A stretch of DNA of 64,000 bases from Chrysophaeum taylorii (lineage: Eukaryota; Sar; Pelagophyceae; Pelagomonadales; Pelagomonadaceae), in NCBI GenBank assembly GCA_029834535.1, contig JAQMWT010000469.1:48721-112720 (forward strand). Direction: 5' to 3'. The notes under the pieces are model-generated. The model saw only the letters and a program-made list of their open reading frames with translations, had not been told where the DNA came from and did not search any database. Positions 32,941-43,308 of this stretch are shown one piece after another; the stretch's first letter is position 1; every line of letters begins with the position of its first letter. Both the position numbers and the translations under genes were made by a program.

Positions 32941-35217
32941 TGACGCGACAACACGCGTGCCTCGCTCGTTACTTTTTGTGACTCGATGACATTTGTTTGT
33001 GACTTTATGGCATTTTGTTTCGTGTTTGGGTTTTGTGTTTTGGGATGACCTTTTGTTTGTTACTCAATCATGCATGTTTTTACGAGGACCCAACGACAGT
33101 TTTTTGACCAGCTGACACTCAGGCCCGTTTGCGCCCGCTCGTCAATGCCATTCACGGCTGCGGGGACAATCGCGCCTACCTCAAGGTGCACACTAAAGAG
33201 ATGCATACCCGGCCCGCATAAACGAATGTTCGAGTCAGAGGGCTGTTAGATCCGTTTACCGTCGCCGACGCTTCCCGCTGTCAGCAAGACCAGACGCTGT
33301 TCATTCGTGCCGTCGCGGACGCGAACAACCAGCCGCTCGAGATGGGCGTGCTTCGGGCGAACGACACGGAGTCCGGGGTTTCCCGGGTCCTTTTCGACAA
33401 GTTGATATTGGAAGCGTACCCCGCGCTCGACTTACCATACCATTGACTGCCGCGACTCAGACAAAGAGGGACACGTATGTTTCTCGCAAAGAAGGTCCTG
33501 AACAAGACGTTGTTCGAGCTCTGTGACGAGCATGGAGCCAGAAACTGCCAGCAACACGTCAATGGCAAGGGCATGCGCAAGATCTTCTCCAAGAGTGGTG
33601 GACGCGCGCGACAACACCTGAGGCGTCAGACGCGCGCCGGAGATCGATACCCCCGAAGCTCCGCACGTACATCGACATCAAAGCACGGCGTCTGGTGATA
33701 CCGCCCGCCCGCCCGCCCGCCCGCCCGCCCGAGAGGCTCACCATCATGGCGTTTCCAACGTGCGTGGTGTTCCAGCTGTTATCCTGGCTCGACCCCCGTC
33801 TTTAGGTCACTGCACGGTGACGGGACCTGCGACGAGGTCGAGACGCTCATGAAGGTCCACCTTCCTACTCGCCTTCTCTGCTTGTAGCGTACAGAGTGTC
33901 GGAGTCGAACATGGCGATGTCCTGGGAGCGCGAAGCTCATGCGACTCGGTGCACATAACTGCGTCGTACGCCGACTCGCGGTCTCGCACCAACTTGCCGT
34001 CTCGCGGGCCTTCGCGATTTGCATGGCAGCGACCATGTCCGGCGCTGACTGTGTCGGCTCAGCTGGCAATTCGGACAAGACGGTCGCCGGCCAAAAAAAC
34101 ACGAAGCGGATCTTGGGAGCATTTTTTTCTAGCGGGAAACTGTTGCCGCCTTGGGGTTTCGTTGAACGAGGCGCAGTGGAGAACTGTCTGTACCAGGCGC
34201 TCGCCCACCCATATCTGGTCAATGTGCAAGTCCGAGGAGCCTGCGAACAACAAAGGCAAGCCGTCGTCGGCGGACGTCCCCATAAACCGCCTTCGTGCGC
34301 TCCTCCGCTCGGCCCGAAGCACGTTCCGAGCCGCCGGCGTCTCGGCGGCGGTGACGTTGTTCTTTACCTACCTCGATAAGATAGCAAGACGCAGATCGCG
34401 ACTTAGTTCCAAGGCATGATCCACAACATAAAGCGCATCTGCGCCTGCGACGCACGAAGGAAATGGCGAGACAATTCGGCGCCGGCCGCGTACTACACGG
34501 ATGATCGAGGCGGTGTCTACTACTTGCGCGAGGGCACCAAGGATTCCTTTATGCGTATCTTCGGCATCCTCGGCTTGTAGTTCCTTCGTAGGCAGACGTC
34601 TGAGCCGGCATGGACTTTGGGCGAGGGCTTGTCCTGGGACCACCTCGAGTTCAAGTGCGGCGCGACGAAGACGCCGACTTCCAAGGTCGAAAGGTACAAG
34701 CTCGGGGCCAAGGTGGCCAGGACCGACCTGCAACGTGCTCTTCTTCGGCATGGGTTGCTTCATGCATGGTGACGACTCGATTATTGCTGGGACTGTGCGC
34801 CAACGACAACGCCGACGGCGCTTGTTGGCTCTACCCCTTCTCGCACGAGGCGGCCGGGAACGATGACAAGAAGCTCGGGAGTTCGGGTGGCTCAAGGACC
34901 TGTTGATCGGCAGTTGCATTGCAGACTCCATCAGGATTGGCAGCTCTGGTGCTTGCCAATCAACATCTCAGCTGCGAGTGTTAGCGCGTCGGCGTATGCA
35001 ACAATCTGTTGGAGCGGATCCCTGACGAGCTCGCTGTCAAGATCACGGGCAAAGAGGAGGAGTTTCTAAGAGTACCTAAGGGCGGACATGGCCGTCCTCA
35101 TGCCCGGCGCCACCGTCCTCGCTGGCTGGCCGACACCTCAACCGTGCGGTTCTTGCGGCACTGGTCATTATCACCCTTAAGAAGGGTAAGTGTAATTGTT
35201 AGAGCAGGCTTATCATC
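32941..35217. other. Unassigned, probably decayed transposon DNA
   Basis: The first 150 bp are T-rich. Broken plus-strand frames then read like former coding sequence (RAVADANNQPLEMGVLRAN near 33300, then MFLAKKVLNKTLFELCDEHG near 33480, RLRALLRSARSTFRAAGVSA near 34290 and AAYYTDDRGGVYYLREGTKD near 34490) but match no family I know. A CCCG repeat run lies at 33705-33731. No intact gene is supported. Confidence 0.4.
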
Positions 35218-36216
35218 ATGTTGCTCGTTTTCGCCACGGCGGCGGCGACTTTTTTAGCCGTCGGCGGTGGTCGAGGCGAGTGCGGCGACGCCGACGCGCT
35301 GGCACGGCGTGGGATCCCGGCCGTTGGGGCGGGATTCGAGCGGCTCGTGGTCCACCTTCACTACTACGAATCGCCCGAGTACCCCCGTTGCAAAATCGTC
35401 ACGAAGCGCACGAATCTGGCGGTTTTTGTCCGGCAAGCTGTTATGCGGACCGAAGCGACCTACGTCGTCACGGCGAGCTCGCGTTTGCCGAACGCGACGG
35501 ATTTTTTCGCGTCGATCGGCGTCGAGCCGTGGGGTGAGTCGGTGCTGCCGGCGAGCGTTCGCTTCGTCGAGGTCGAGAATCCGGCAACGGACCTGTGCCC
35601 GCGCGCGAAGATTTTAGAGACTTTCGAGGGGTCCCACTACTTGTTCCTTAACGACGGGGCCCGGGGCCCCTTTGGCGGTTCAGACTGGACGTCGGTGCTG
35701 GCGTCGCCGTTCGCGGCCGACGCGAGGACGAGACTCGGTGGCGTCGTAGCTGCCTGCAAACCCCATTTCCACATCCAAAGCTGGGCTGTAGTGATCGACG
35801 CGCGGGTCAAGAATATCATATTGGAGAGGTACCGCTACGTCTGCGAGATCGAGGACAAGCTGGACGTTATCATGCACGCCGAAGTTGGGGTGGGTCCGGC
35901 GGTCCTAGAAATCGGCGCGACTATCGGAGCCTTGTGGCCCCCCTTCTATGGATATTCCCGTGCCGCCGACAAGTGCCTTCGGGAGAGAAACACGCCGACC
36001 TTGATCAAGGACCTCCATTCCTGCGAGAACGTTTTCGTCCCGTCGCGATACAAGGGAGGATTCCACGCGCCAAGAAATCTCAGCGACGTCGTCTTCACCA
36101 AGTTTGGCGGGGATGTCATGCCCTACATGCCCCCCCCCTTCAAAATCCGCGTCGCCGACGAGACGGCCGCCATTTTCGGGAAACCCCGCCTTGCCGAACG
36201 TTCCTGCTATCTTTGA
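35218..36216 (+). CDS. Secreted or Golgi glycosyltransferase-like protein
   Basis: The 332-residue protein starts at the ATG at 35218 with a signal peptide (MLLVFATAAATFLAV, cleavage near residue 20). The key block is YLFLNDGARGPFG at about residues 139-151, followed by W and, 30 residues on, CKPHFHIQSWAVVIDARV. The N-x-G-x-R-G-P-F then h-x-Q-S-x-x-x-x-x-d pattern is one I associate with a family of glycosyltransferase-like proteins involved in cell-surface polysaccharide assembly; this is a family resemblance, not a proven activity. The C-terminal third holds conserved-looking aromatic residues and Cys. Downstream, AATAAA at about 36296 fits a polyadenylation signal. It stands alone in repeat-rich DNA. 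Confidence 0.6.
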   Translation: MLLVFATAAATFLAVGGGRGECGDADALARRGIPAVGAGFERLVVHLHYYESPEYPRCKIVTKRTNLAVFVRQAVMRTEATYVVTASSRLPNATDFFASIGVEPWGESVLPASVRFVEVENPATDLCPRAKILETFEGSHYLFLNDGARGPFGGSDWTSVLASPFAADARTRLGGVVAACKPHFHIQSWAVVIDARVKNIILERYRYVCEIEDKLDVIMHAEVGVGPAVLEIGATIGALWPPFYGYSRAADKCLRERNTPTLIKDLHSCENVFVPSRYKGGFHAPRNLSDVVFTKFGGDVMPYMPPPFKIRVADETAAIFGKPRLAERSCYL

Positions 36217-37693
36217 TGCCTGCGGCACGGAGAGCGTGAGAGCGTTTTGAGCCACTTTTAAGGCCCTTTTTTTTGTACTCGGGATAGTAGTTAATAAATA
36301 AAGGAGGCACCTAGCTGGATATGACAGCGACCAATAGGCCGAGTCACGTTTTTATAATTCTTTCGGTTGGGTTGAACAAAAAAATGATTACGCTGCCCGT
36401 CTGCACCTCCAGCAACAACAACGACATTACGCACAGGCAAACTTTTACAGGGAGCGAGCGCTAACAGAAACGCCAAGCTCCTACGTCGCTCGGCCGGCGC
36501 CGGGGTCCCTGCGCCGGGTCTCTGCACCGGCGCCCGGACGGGGTTAAGCTATAGCGCCTGGCCGTCCGTCTTCCCCTTTTTATCCCTTGGCTTGCGTCAA
36601 CGAACGTCCTTCCCCCCACTCTCCTTTCAGCTCGACGCTCTCGCCCCCGCCAATCTAATAATAATAATAATAAGCTGCTTTATTAATTAATCACACGCTT
36701 TTTTAACCTTTGAGTTTACTCCTAAACCCTATGGGACCGACCGACCGCTCGAGATATCGTCGTCGGTTTTAAACTTGTTATAGGGTTCGCTCGCCCCAAC
36801 GAATTCTCAACAGACTCAGGATATAACATTCCCGTAAGAAGACTACGACATTTCTCATTTACTTGGACTAACAATAACTCTCTGCTGTCAAAGTCAAAAA
36901 TAACACAATCTCACCCTCGCGAACCGCTTCGCCTTCCACTTTGATGTTTATCAGAATGGCCTGCCCGTCATTTTGAAATTTTCCGTGTACCAGCCACTCC
37001 CGCGCACATGGATCTGCATGATGCTATCTCTTCCATCTACGCCTCCCTTCCCGTTCTTGGAACCGTCAGCCCTTTCCTGTCCGTGCGAGATCCAATAGTC
37101 ACCACTTTGCCTCCCCCGGCGATTAAAGCCACTGTTTGCTCACAGGGATCAAAGAAAGAAAACCTCCTGTTAGGTTAGCCAATCACGACTGCTCGACGTG
37201 CTTCCTCAATGGTGCTCCAATGCATCTCTAAGCACCGAGATCTACAAGAAGAAAATGCCTTCCGTACCACCAACAGCAGTCACGGAACGTTTTTCTATAG
37301 ACAAGAGCATCTGGCCAACAGTTATCTTCCCGCGACTGTTGTCACTGCTCTAATATGTTGTGCTTGCTTAAATACCGATCACGCTAAGAACAGCATTCTA
37401 ATTACTGCGCGCAACTACACTCACTATCACCCACCGTGCGCAGCATGTCCTGCTGGTCATCTTCGTGCAACGATACTCCGAACATACTACTACGTTCCCA
37501 CTGACTTCAAGACTTCACTTACGAAACGTATTGCGGACCAAGCCGATCTGCCCACAGACCAAAAATATTCTGGCTTTCAACCTGAAGCATCAGACTCTGA
37601 TGCATCTCGAGCATTTATATCCTTACAAGTGACGATTGCACTGGCGCCCAACTCAAGCGCTACTCGCCGATCAAATCTTCACATTGCATTCGA
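36217..37693. other. Intergenic/repeat DNA
   Basis: Contains the likely 3' end of the upstream gene (AATAAATAAA at about 36294), an imperfect GC-rich palindrome with GCGCCGGG repeats at about 36490-36535 and an (ATA)n run at about 36655-36672. Otherwise nothing is recognised. Confidence 0.45.
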
Positions 37694-37995
37694 CCCGGGC
37701 TGGCCGGCTAGCACCCGGAAAGTCCGCGCTGGGATGGGGTTCGCTCGGCTGGGCAGAACGCGACGGACAGGTCGATTGTTCGTGGACCAACACGTCCGCG
37801 GCCTGCGACGCATTTGCACGACCTCGCACAAGACCGCGCGCAGCGGCGGTCCACCATCAACAAGTCCGTCCTCGTCCCTCGCCTCTACCCCAACTGCGTG
37901 ATTTTCGTCTGTGATTCCGTACAGGCTCCTGCCGGTCCGGCCTGGCTCCCATGCTCGGGAGAGGTCTGAAGTTAGTAAGTTTGTTAGTTAGTTAT
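37694..37995 (+). mobile_element. LINE-like repeat, copy 2
   Basis: This is the inverted counterpart of 5235-5517 and carries the same conserved frame (GWGSLGWAERDGQVDCSW). It ends with AAGTTAGTAAGTTTGTTAGTTAGTTA-type tail, longer than in copy 1. A degenerate direct repeat may flank it (TTCACATTGCATT before, TTCCACAGTGCTT after), which would be an old target duplication. Confidence 0.7.
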
Positions 37996-39631
37996 TCCAC
38001 AGTGCTTGAGATACTCGCACAAGCCCCCGTTAAGCGCATCATAGCTTATATTTCCATGCCGAGTGACGACCGGCCTCTTTCTATCATTACTCGGGATTTT
38101 CTCGAGTTATTGTCCAACAAATTTCCACAACTCTACGCTGAAATTATTACTGATGCGACCGAAACGTCGTTCGGAACAATCAACCGATGGCTCATTTCGC
38201 TGTTGCATCCCAACCCTCGTGTTCTCCTCCAACCACCTCGTTCACACCACAGGATGATTTTGATGCATTCACTGCTAAATGACCTTGCTCAATGAATCGA
38301 TACAACAAGGTCCATGATCAGTTCACAGACGAAGTGGCACTCGTTAATTCCTTAGAAACGCGGCCTTTTCTTGTTTTTTTCCCCTCTAACTTCGAACAGC
38401 AATGTTTTGTTGGTAAGTAGAGATGTAGAGATAGAAAATCTGAATTAGGGTTAGTACTCCCTATTTTAGGGTTAGTTCACTTAACTTTGCCACCTTTGAT
38501 TTAAGAAAACGCTGTGTTATTCACACCGGCTGTCCTCGATTAAGAGACAGATTCGAGGACAGACTACCACTGTTCTCACGCTCTGCTGAAGGGTAACACA
38601 GTTGTGATTGCTGTTCTCTAGTAACGCTCTTCGAGGTCTGTTAGCCCGCCTATCACTTTCACTAGAAGCTCAGTGCCAACTCAATCACCAAATTCCAGAC
38701 GCCCATCTCCTTCAACTTCGGCAAGCATTGTGTGCCACTCTTCGGCATCCTTCTCTGCAACCAGACGCTGAACCTCTACACGATTCTTCTGCCTCGCCTC
38801 AGTTTATCGAGGACTGACTGGATGACTTACAGCTAAGTGGTCTCATCCCCAAAATTCTGGATCGCTTTCTAGCCCGTGCAGTTTGGTTCCTGAGCACTGT
38901 TCAGCTCAGTATAACACGCTTTCTCCTGCACTGGAAAATGACCCTCCGAGTGATGGCGACGAGGTCCAAGCCATTAACGACGAATCCGACGAAATTAAGT
39001 TAGACCAGCTTGAGGATAAGCCTTCCTCGACGATGTCTCAGATGTCCACACTCCTACCAAAGTCCTTCCTTGTCAAGAGTTTTCAGTGGTGTAACCTCAT
39101 TGACTCATGCCATCGAGTTCACCTTCTCGTGTGTTTCGTATCCATGATTTCTCGACGGGGTGCAGAGAAATCTGCAGAATCCAGCCCCTATGGCGTCCGT
39201 TGAGAACGACATCTCTTCCGCACCCTTATTCTTCCCTATCCCTCTGATCTGTGCTCACGCTCATCATCATGGTCTAGTGCGTCCCGTAGGAACGTAGTCT
39301 TACATGTTAACTTAAGTGTAGTTCTGCGTGTCGTCTGTCGTGTGCGGAGGCTAGGGGAACTATAACCTGTGTGTCCCTGAACTGCTACGTGCCAGACCCA
39401 CGCGGTGTCAGAGGCGGGATGGTTCTTCAGTGACTTTATACCACTGCATACTACTCTGCAGAATGTGTTATAGGCGTAGTGATCAATCTTGTCCAAACTA
39501 AAAAATGATCAAACTATAACAAAGCTGATCAAATTTTTTTAAAATAATATTCAACACCAGATCAAAAAACGTGACCAACCCCTACAATTTGGAATATTTA
39601 TCATAACTAAACTTTGGGAAGTGTCCCCACA
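37996..39631. other. AT-richer repeat DNA without recognised gene
   Basis: Several short frames occur but none has motifs. Around 39480-39580 GATCAAA/GATCAAAC is repeated several times on an A/T-rich background, resembling the subterminal repeats of the element at 55889. Confidence 0.4.
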
Positions 39632-39692
39632 CAACGCACCAAAACCTTCAAGCACCCCCCCCCCCCCTCTTAGCAGCCGACCTTTAAACACC
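39632..39692 (-). repeat. Single end of the GTCTTTAAATGTCGAC-type repeat family
   Basis: Read on the minus strand: TTTAAAGGTCGGCTGCTAAG, then a run of about 13 G, then TGCTTGAAGG. It matches the ends at 4868 and 55755 with a few substitutions. No partner end is seen nearby. Confidence 0.65.
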
Positions 39693-40070
39693 TTTTTTGG
39701 AAGCAAGCAAGCCCGGCTACTTTGTCCCACATCCTCAAAAGATTGTCCTCCTCTGCAAGCACTCATTGGACTCTCACCTCGTCGAACATCGAGTGCTAGT
39801 ACGTCGCGAAAAGAAGGCGGAGATTGAGCAGTAGGAAGAGCTAGAACGAGGAGGTCGAGTGGGGCGAACACTATTACGCGAGATTTGGGCGAGTTAAAGG
39901 AGACAGCAGGTAGTGCGAGGACACTCGGCGGCGGCGCCGGATAAAGCAACGACTAATACACTCGTGCCCGGAGGCGGATTCTTGTCCCACCACCTTTTCT
40001 TAACGGCACGGCGTCGTCGTCGTCGTCGTTAGAAATAGAATCTGGAAATAAATTCTTCTCGAAACGGAGG

Positions 40071-40880
40071 TTACATCCCGAAGCGGCGGTGGCGGTTGGC
40101 AAAGGTGCGGAGAAGGGAATCGAAGTCTCTTCTGGAGAGGTCAGGCCACAACTTATCGATAAAAACGAGCTCAGTGTAGGCTAGCTGCCATAGCAAAAAG
40201 TTAGAAATGCGTCGCTCGCCGGAGGTCCTGACTAGGAGGTCGGGGGCATCGGGAAGCTGGAGATGTTTAGTTATGGTGTCCTCGGTGATGTCGTTCGGGT
40301 CCAAGAGGCCGTTCTTGACATCCGTAGCGACCGCCTTGGCCGCCTCTGCGATTTCCATGCGCGAGCCGTAGGACACGGCCAAGTTTAAAACGAAGCCGTC
40401 GTATGTCCTCGTTTCATCGACGAGCGCTTGGAGTGCCGTGTCGACGTCCTCCGGGAGGCGGTTGTCGGTGCATAAAACACGAACCCGAATTCGCTTTTCC
40501 TGGGCTTTCTTTTTGATCGCGTCGCATCGGCCGACGAACGTCTTCATCAAGCAGTCGATTTCTGCCGGGTCGCGACGCCAGTTTTCGGTGGAGAAGGCGA
40601 AGCACGTCACCTCGCGGACGCCGCAGTCGACACACCATTCGACAACCTCGCCGAGCTTTTTTCCGCCGGCTTGATGGCCTTCGAGGCGACGCGCGCGGCC
40701 GAATTGCCGCTCGCCATATCTCCGGTTGCCATCCATGATGAATGCGATGTGTCGCGGGACGCGCTTGTTGTGATGATGATGACCTTGGCTGCTGCTGCTG
40801 CTGCTCCGTCGCGCCACGACGATCGTTATGATCAGCACGACGCCAATCACCAGTGATGATGCTGCTGCTGATGACAACAT
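40071..40880 (-). CDS. cis-Prenyltransferase (polyprenyl/dehydrodolichyl diphosphate synthase)
   Basis: The enzyme adds isopentenyl units in cis to an allylic diphosphate, making the polyprenyl carrier used for protein glycosylation or plastid lipids. All hallmark motifs are present in 269 residues: HIAFIMDGNRRYG (about 44-56) with the catalytic Asp, FAFSTENWRRDPAEI (about 94-108), and DLLVRTSGERRISNFLLWQL (about 211-230), whose Arg residues bind diphosphate. The C-terminus FANRHRRFGM keeps the R-x-G motif needed at the dimer interface for catalysis. An N-terminal hydrophobic segment (about 8-24) suggests ER or plastid membrane anchoring. It is divergent from the large gene to its right, with only 71 bp between start codons. 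Confidence 0.95.
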   Translation of the reverse strand: MLSSAAASSLVIGVVLIITIVVARRSSSSSSQGHHHHNKRVPRHIAFIMDGNRRYGERQFGRARRLEGHQAGGKKLGEVVEWCVDCGVREVTCFAFSTENWRRDPAEIDCLMKTFVGRCDAIKKKAQEKRIRVRVLCTDNRLPEDVDTALQALVDETRTYDGFVLNLAVSYGSRMEIAEAAKAVATDVKNGLLDPNDITEDTITKHLQLPDAPDLLVRTSGERRISNFLLWQLAYTELVFIDKLWPDLSRRDFDSLLRTFANRHRRFGM

Positions 40881-40951
40881 CGCGAGAGGCAGAGAAAAGG
40901 TACAACAACCCTTACCCCTATATTGGGTTCTGCTTTTGGCACAGCAGAAGA
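40881..40951. promoter_or_regulatory. 71-bp bidirectional promoter region
   Basis: The start codons of the cis-prenyltransferase (minus) and the large secreted protein (plus) are 71 bp apart. CCTATATTGGG at about 40917-40927 is the only TATA-like sequence. Sharing of control elements is inferred from the distance. Confidence 0.5.
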
Positions 40952-43198
40952 ATGAGATGGCGGTGCGTCGTCAAAGTGTCGTCGTCGAGCGCCGCCGCCT
41001 TGTTCGGGTTGGTGGTGCTGTACGCGACAAGATATGAAGTGCAGCCGGCGGCGGCGGTGAGAAGGACGGTCGAGGAGGCTGCGATCGAGCGGAGAGCACT
41101 CCGATCACTCCAGACGGTTGAGGAGGAGGAGGTGTTTGGCGCCGAGGTTGGGGAGGTGACGACGGGGATTGTCGCCGGGCAGGTGGAGGGATCGGAGATC
41201 AGGTGGAAGAACACGAACATCACCGCGATGAACTGCGTGCAAAACGCGCCTGTCCAGGTCATGCAGGACGCACCTTTCGACAAAACGCACATTCGAGCCG
41301 TGTATTTTTCGTTCGATTCGGATTCGATTCTCGGCCACTTTGCTATCGACGCGTACGACGAAGCGACGAACCCCGTCGTGAGGAGACACGGGCAGCCGGA
41401 CCGCGTGAACGCGGCGGCGATGTTCGTCGATTCTGACCATTCGAATTATCCGTTGGCGATTTTTCTCTTCGATTCGAACGAATTGGCCGTAGACGACGAA
41501 GAAATGAGCAGGGAAATATACCTGTGTCGGTTCGATGCGTTGCGAATCGAATGTTTCGAAGATTCGCCCTTGGAACGCGTGGGGCGCGCCTCGACGATTC
41601 CGTTCGCGGGTTTTATGCTAAATTCGACGTACTTCTACGCCAACGGCGTCGGCATCGCCGACAGAGGGGTATCGAGGCCGTTGTTCGTGGTCCACGACAT
41701 CACCTCGGATTCGCCGGACTTCAACGACAACAAACCCTATTACATCCAGCGGACAGCAAACAGGGGTCTCCGATGTTCGGATCTCACCGGCTTCTTCGCG
41801 GACTACGTCGCGGCCGAGGAGGTTCCGGGCGGCGAACCCGTCGCCGCGGCGGTGTCGGAGGCGCGCGCTTTCCTCACCTGCATCACCAGCAACGCTCTAG
41901 GCATCGTCCTTATCTCGCTGTCCTTCAACCTCGAGCCGCAATCATATTTATGGATCGAAGGCGTCGACCTCGTCGTCGCCGAGGATAGAATCTACCCTCC
42001 CGAGAACGACGGATCCAAGACGACCCCCGTGCGCTTCGACGACGGAGAGCAAGTCGGGAGCTTTGGAGCCTGCTACGAGCTCTATTCCCCAAAGACCCGG
42101 GTCTTTTGCACATCGAACACCGGCAAGGGTCTGTGGGAGATCCAGCTGCCGGTGGAAGTAGGATACTGCAACGACCGATGGCAGGCCGTCGCCTTCGCTC
42201 CTGCCAGAGTCGACGCCGGCCGGTGCCAGAGGTGGTGTCCGGCGACCACAGACACCTGTCTCCTCCTCGAGGAGGAGGAGACAGGTCAGCAGGCTCTCGG
42301 TGGCAAGCCGCGCGTCCTGTTCGTCGCGCCGCAGCGAGCCACGATCCGAAATGACGGTCTCACCTGCCGCGTGCCGGAGACGCAAGGATTGGTGGTCTCG
42401 TCGTCGTTAGCTGATGCTGTGATTACGGCGCCGCCCTCGCCCGGTCCGAAATTCGGGGCTGATCCGGTCGTGGTGGGTTCGCGAGGCGCCAAAGTCCAGT
42501 TCTGGCTGCCCCTCGGCAAATGGCTCCAGATGCTCTCGACGCCCGACAGTATCGACTTTTACGTGCGCTGCTTTGGCAAGCCGGGGACCCACGCCCAATG
42601 GATCGACGGAATCGTCATCAAAGAGCGAGGGGTAGTAACTCTCGACGTCATCGTCCGCCACCAAGCTGCTGCTGCTGCTGCTGCTGCTGCGAAGAACGGC
42701 GGCGAGGATTCTTCTTCTTCTTCTTCTTCTTCATCATCATCATCATCGTTGGAGGAGGAGGAGGAGGATGTGGTCTCTTTCCTCGACGTCAAGGTCGACG
42801 GCAGGCCCATCTTTAAGATTGCCGCCGGCTACGCCTCGAATCGAGGGTCGGCCGTCGTAGATTTGGCAAAAAACGACTACCCAATCCTCGACGAGCTCGG
42901 CGACGCCGTGTCCGTCGCGACCTCAGCATTTCAGCTCGAGTTCTTCACGATGCCGGCGCGCAAATACAAGGACGACTACGAGGCCGCCAAATGGACCCAC
43001 ATCGACTTCAAATTCGTCTCCGTCAAAAATCGAGACAAGTGCACGGGCTTTTTGAGCGATTTAATGTTTGGGACCGACACCTTCGACCCCGAACTCAAGG
43101 CTTCGTGGCTCAAGAAACCCCCCGTCCTCGACACGGACGACTACGAGGTCGAGGCCCCCGAGGTCCTCGCCGGCCTCACCGACGTCGTCTTTTCCTAG
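40952..43198 (+). CDS. Large secreted protein of unknown function
   Basis: I choose the ATG at 40952 (MRWRCVVKVSSSSAAALFGL) because it gives a signal-anchor-like N-terminus; an earlier ATG at 40853 would overlap the divergent gene. The 748-residue product has a hydrophobic segment at about 14-26, then an ectodomain with repeated beta-like blocks (IRAVYFSFDSDSILGHFAID, YPLAIFLFDSNE) and about a dozen Cys, consistent with disulfides. Near residues 570-600 three homopolymer runs occur in a row, Ala, Ser and Glu, encoded by GCT, TTC and GAG-type microsatellites; they form a linker. No known domain is recognised. No second membrane helix is seen. Confidence 0.75.
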   Translation: MRWRCVVKVSSSSAAALFGLVVLYATRYEVQPAAAVRRTVEEAAIERRALRSLQTVEEEEVFGAEVGEVTTGIVAGQVEGSEIRWKNTNITAMNCVQNAPVQVMQDAPFDKTHIRAVYFSFDSDSILGHFAIDAYDEATNPVVRRHGQPDRVNAAAMFVDSDHSNYPLAIFLFDSNELAVDDEEMSREIYLCRFDALRIECFEDSPLERVGRASTIPFAGFMLNSTYFYANGVGIADRGVSRPLFVVHDITSDSPDFNDNKPYYIQRTANRGLRCSDLTGFFADYVAAEEVPGGEPVAAAVSEARAFLTCITSNALGIVLISLSFNLEPQSYLWIEGVDLVVAEDRIYPPENDGSKTTPVRFDDGEQVGSFGACYELYSPKTRVFCTSNTGKGLWEIQLPVEVGYCNDRWQAVAFAPARVDAGRCQRWCPATTDTCLLLEEEETGQQALGGKPRVLFVAPQRATIRNDGLTCRVPETQGLVVSSSLADAVITAPPSPGPKFGADPVVVGSRGAKVQFWLPLGKWLQMLSTPDSIDFYVRCFGKPGTHAQWIDGIVIKERGVVTLDVIVRHQAAAAAAAAAKNGGEDSSSSSSSSSSSSSLEEEEEDVVSFLDVKVDGRPIFKIAAGYASNRGSAVVDLAKNDYPILDELGDAVSVATSAFQLEFFTMPARKYKDDYEAAKWTHIDFKFVSVKNRDKCTGFLSDLMFGTDTFDPELKASWLKKPPVLDTDDYEVEAPEVLAGLTDVVFS

Positions 43199-43308
43199 CC
43201 TAGAGAGATCATGTTGTTGTATAATCATAATATTATTATTATCACTCACTAGAGTCTAGAGAGATTGAAGAGAGAAAAGAAAATTAATAACCCTCTCCTG
43301 CGTGCGGC

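Noticed and set aside
42669-42750. Frameshifted reading of the triplet-repeat region
   Set aside because: The frame is continuous on both sides and conserved-looking blocks flank it; the repeats encode in-frame homopolymers.
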